Made by a program: the position numbers and the translations under genes. A stretch of DNA of 6,563 nt. It comes from Clostridiales bacterium (lineage in GTDB: Bacteria; Bacillota_A; Clostridia; Oscillospirales; Oscillospiraceae). The stretch is from assembly GCA_022777455.1 (NCBI GenBank), contig JALFGI010000201.1, forward strand, positions 1 to 6,563. Reading direction: 5' to 3'. Below, in pieces: positions 6,364 through 6,563 of the stretch (positions are counted from its first letter, which is position 1; each line of letters begins with the position of its first letter). The notes beneath the pieces are model-generated. The model worked only from the letters and a program-made list of their open reading frames with translations, did not search any database and had not been told where the DNA came from.

Positions 6364-6563
6364 ATGAAACGAATCACCAGTATTGTCCTGTCCGCCGTGA
6401 CCTTTCTGCTGGCTCTGGGACTGACCATCTATCCGGTTGTAAGTATTTATGTAAACCAGAAATGCGCCTCTGAAATCTTCTTCACCTATGAGGAGGCGGT
6501 GGAGCAGACGGATGATCTGACCCTGGCGCAAGCACGGCTGGATGCCCTGCGCTACAACGAATC
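6364..6563 (+). CDS. Class C (pilin) sortase, N-terminal part
   Basis: ATG 6364 stands 5 bases after a perfect AAGGAGG (6352-6358), and the frame stays open to the window edge: 66 full codons, so the catalytic His, Cys and Arg are outside. Seen: a short basic start MKRI, one membrane helix (about residues 5-27), then IYPVVSIYVNQK, a stretch EIFFTYEEAVEQTDDLTLAQARLDALRYNE (in two parts: acidic helix, then the Ala-rich helix ending YNE). Known: class C sortases that polymerise pilins begin with this hydrophobic anchor followed by YP-x-V-S-x-Y and a helical region ending in a YN motif before the beta-barrel and lid. The pilin directly upstream is its expected substrate, and the adhesin shares the same LPKTG signal. 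A class other than C is unlikely given this N-terminus and context, but the active site cannot be verified here. Confidence 0.88.
   Translation, partial: MKRITSIVLSAVTFLLALGLTIYPVVSIYVNQKCASEIFFTYEEAVEQTDDLTLAQARLDALRYNE

Overview
The window reads left to right as one all-plus-strand block: the end of a conjugation (type IV secretion) gene set, followed by a sortase-assembled surface pilus locus. The GC-rich coding sequence, strong AGGAGG-type ribosome binding sites, LPXTG cell-wall sorting signals, a VirD4/CD1115-type coupling protein and a Maff2-family protein all point to a Gram-positive gut Clostridia member (Oscillospiraceae/Ruminococcaceae-like) carrying a Tn1549-like integrative conjugative element. 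The species cannot be fixed from this stretch.

Layout: 1-588 is the C-terminal third or so of a VirD4/TraG coupling ATPase. 656-880 is a 74-residue two-helix membrane protein (Maff2 family). 888-4088 is a 1066-residue cell-wall-anchored adhesin with a signal peptide, an acidic Pro/Thr/Glu linker made of heptads, a Cys-Gln thioester domain (Cys191/Gln271), a beta-rich linker, six tandem CnaB domains (each with a Lys/Glu/Asn isopeptide triad) and an LPKTG anchor. 4089-4211 is a 123-base gap with an orphan Shine-Dalgarno sequence and a clear intrinsic terminator. 4212-6311 is a 699-residue SpaH/EbpB-like major pilin with a YPKN pilin motif and an LPKTG anchor. 6312-6363 holds a 9-bp GC-rich hairpin without a U tract. 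6364-6563 is the start of a class C (pilin) sortase that runs off the window.

Reading as a system: the sortase would polymerise the 699-residue pilin through its YPKN lysine and LPKTG threonine. The thioester protein is a plausible tip or accessory adhesin able to bond covalently to a target, with a stalk stiffened by internal isopeptide bonds. Because the cluster sits directly behind the coupling protein and Maff2 genes, where conjugation machinery is normally continuous, the pilus may be element cargo that helps the host colonise or helps donor cells hold recipients. That functional link is inference; the domain calls are well supported by visible motifs.
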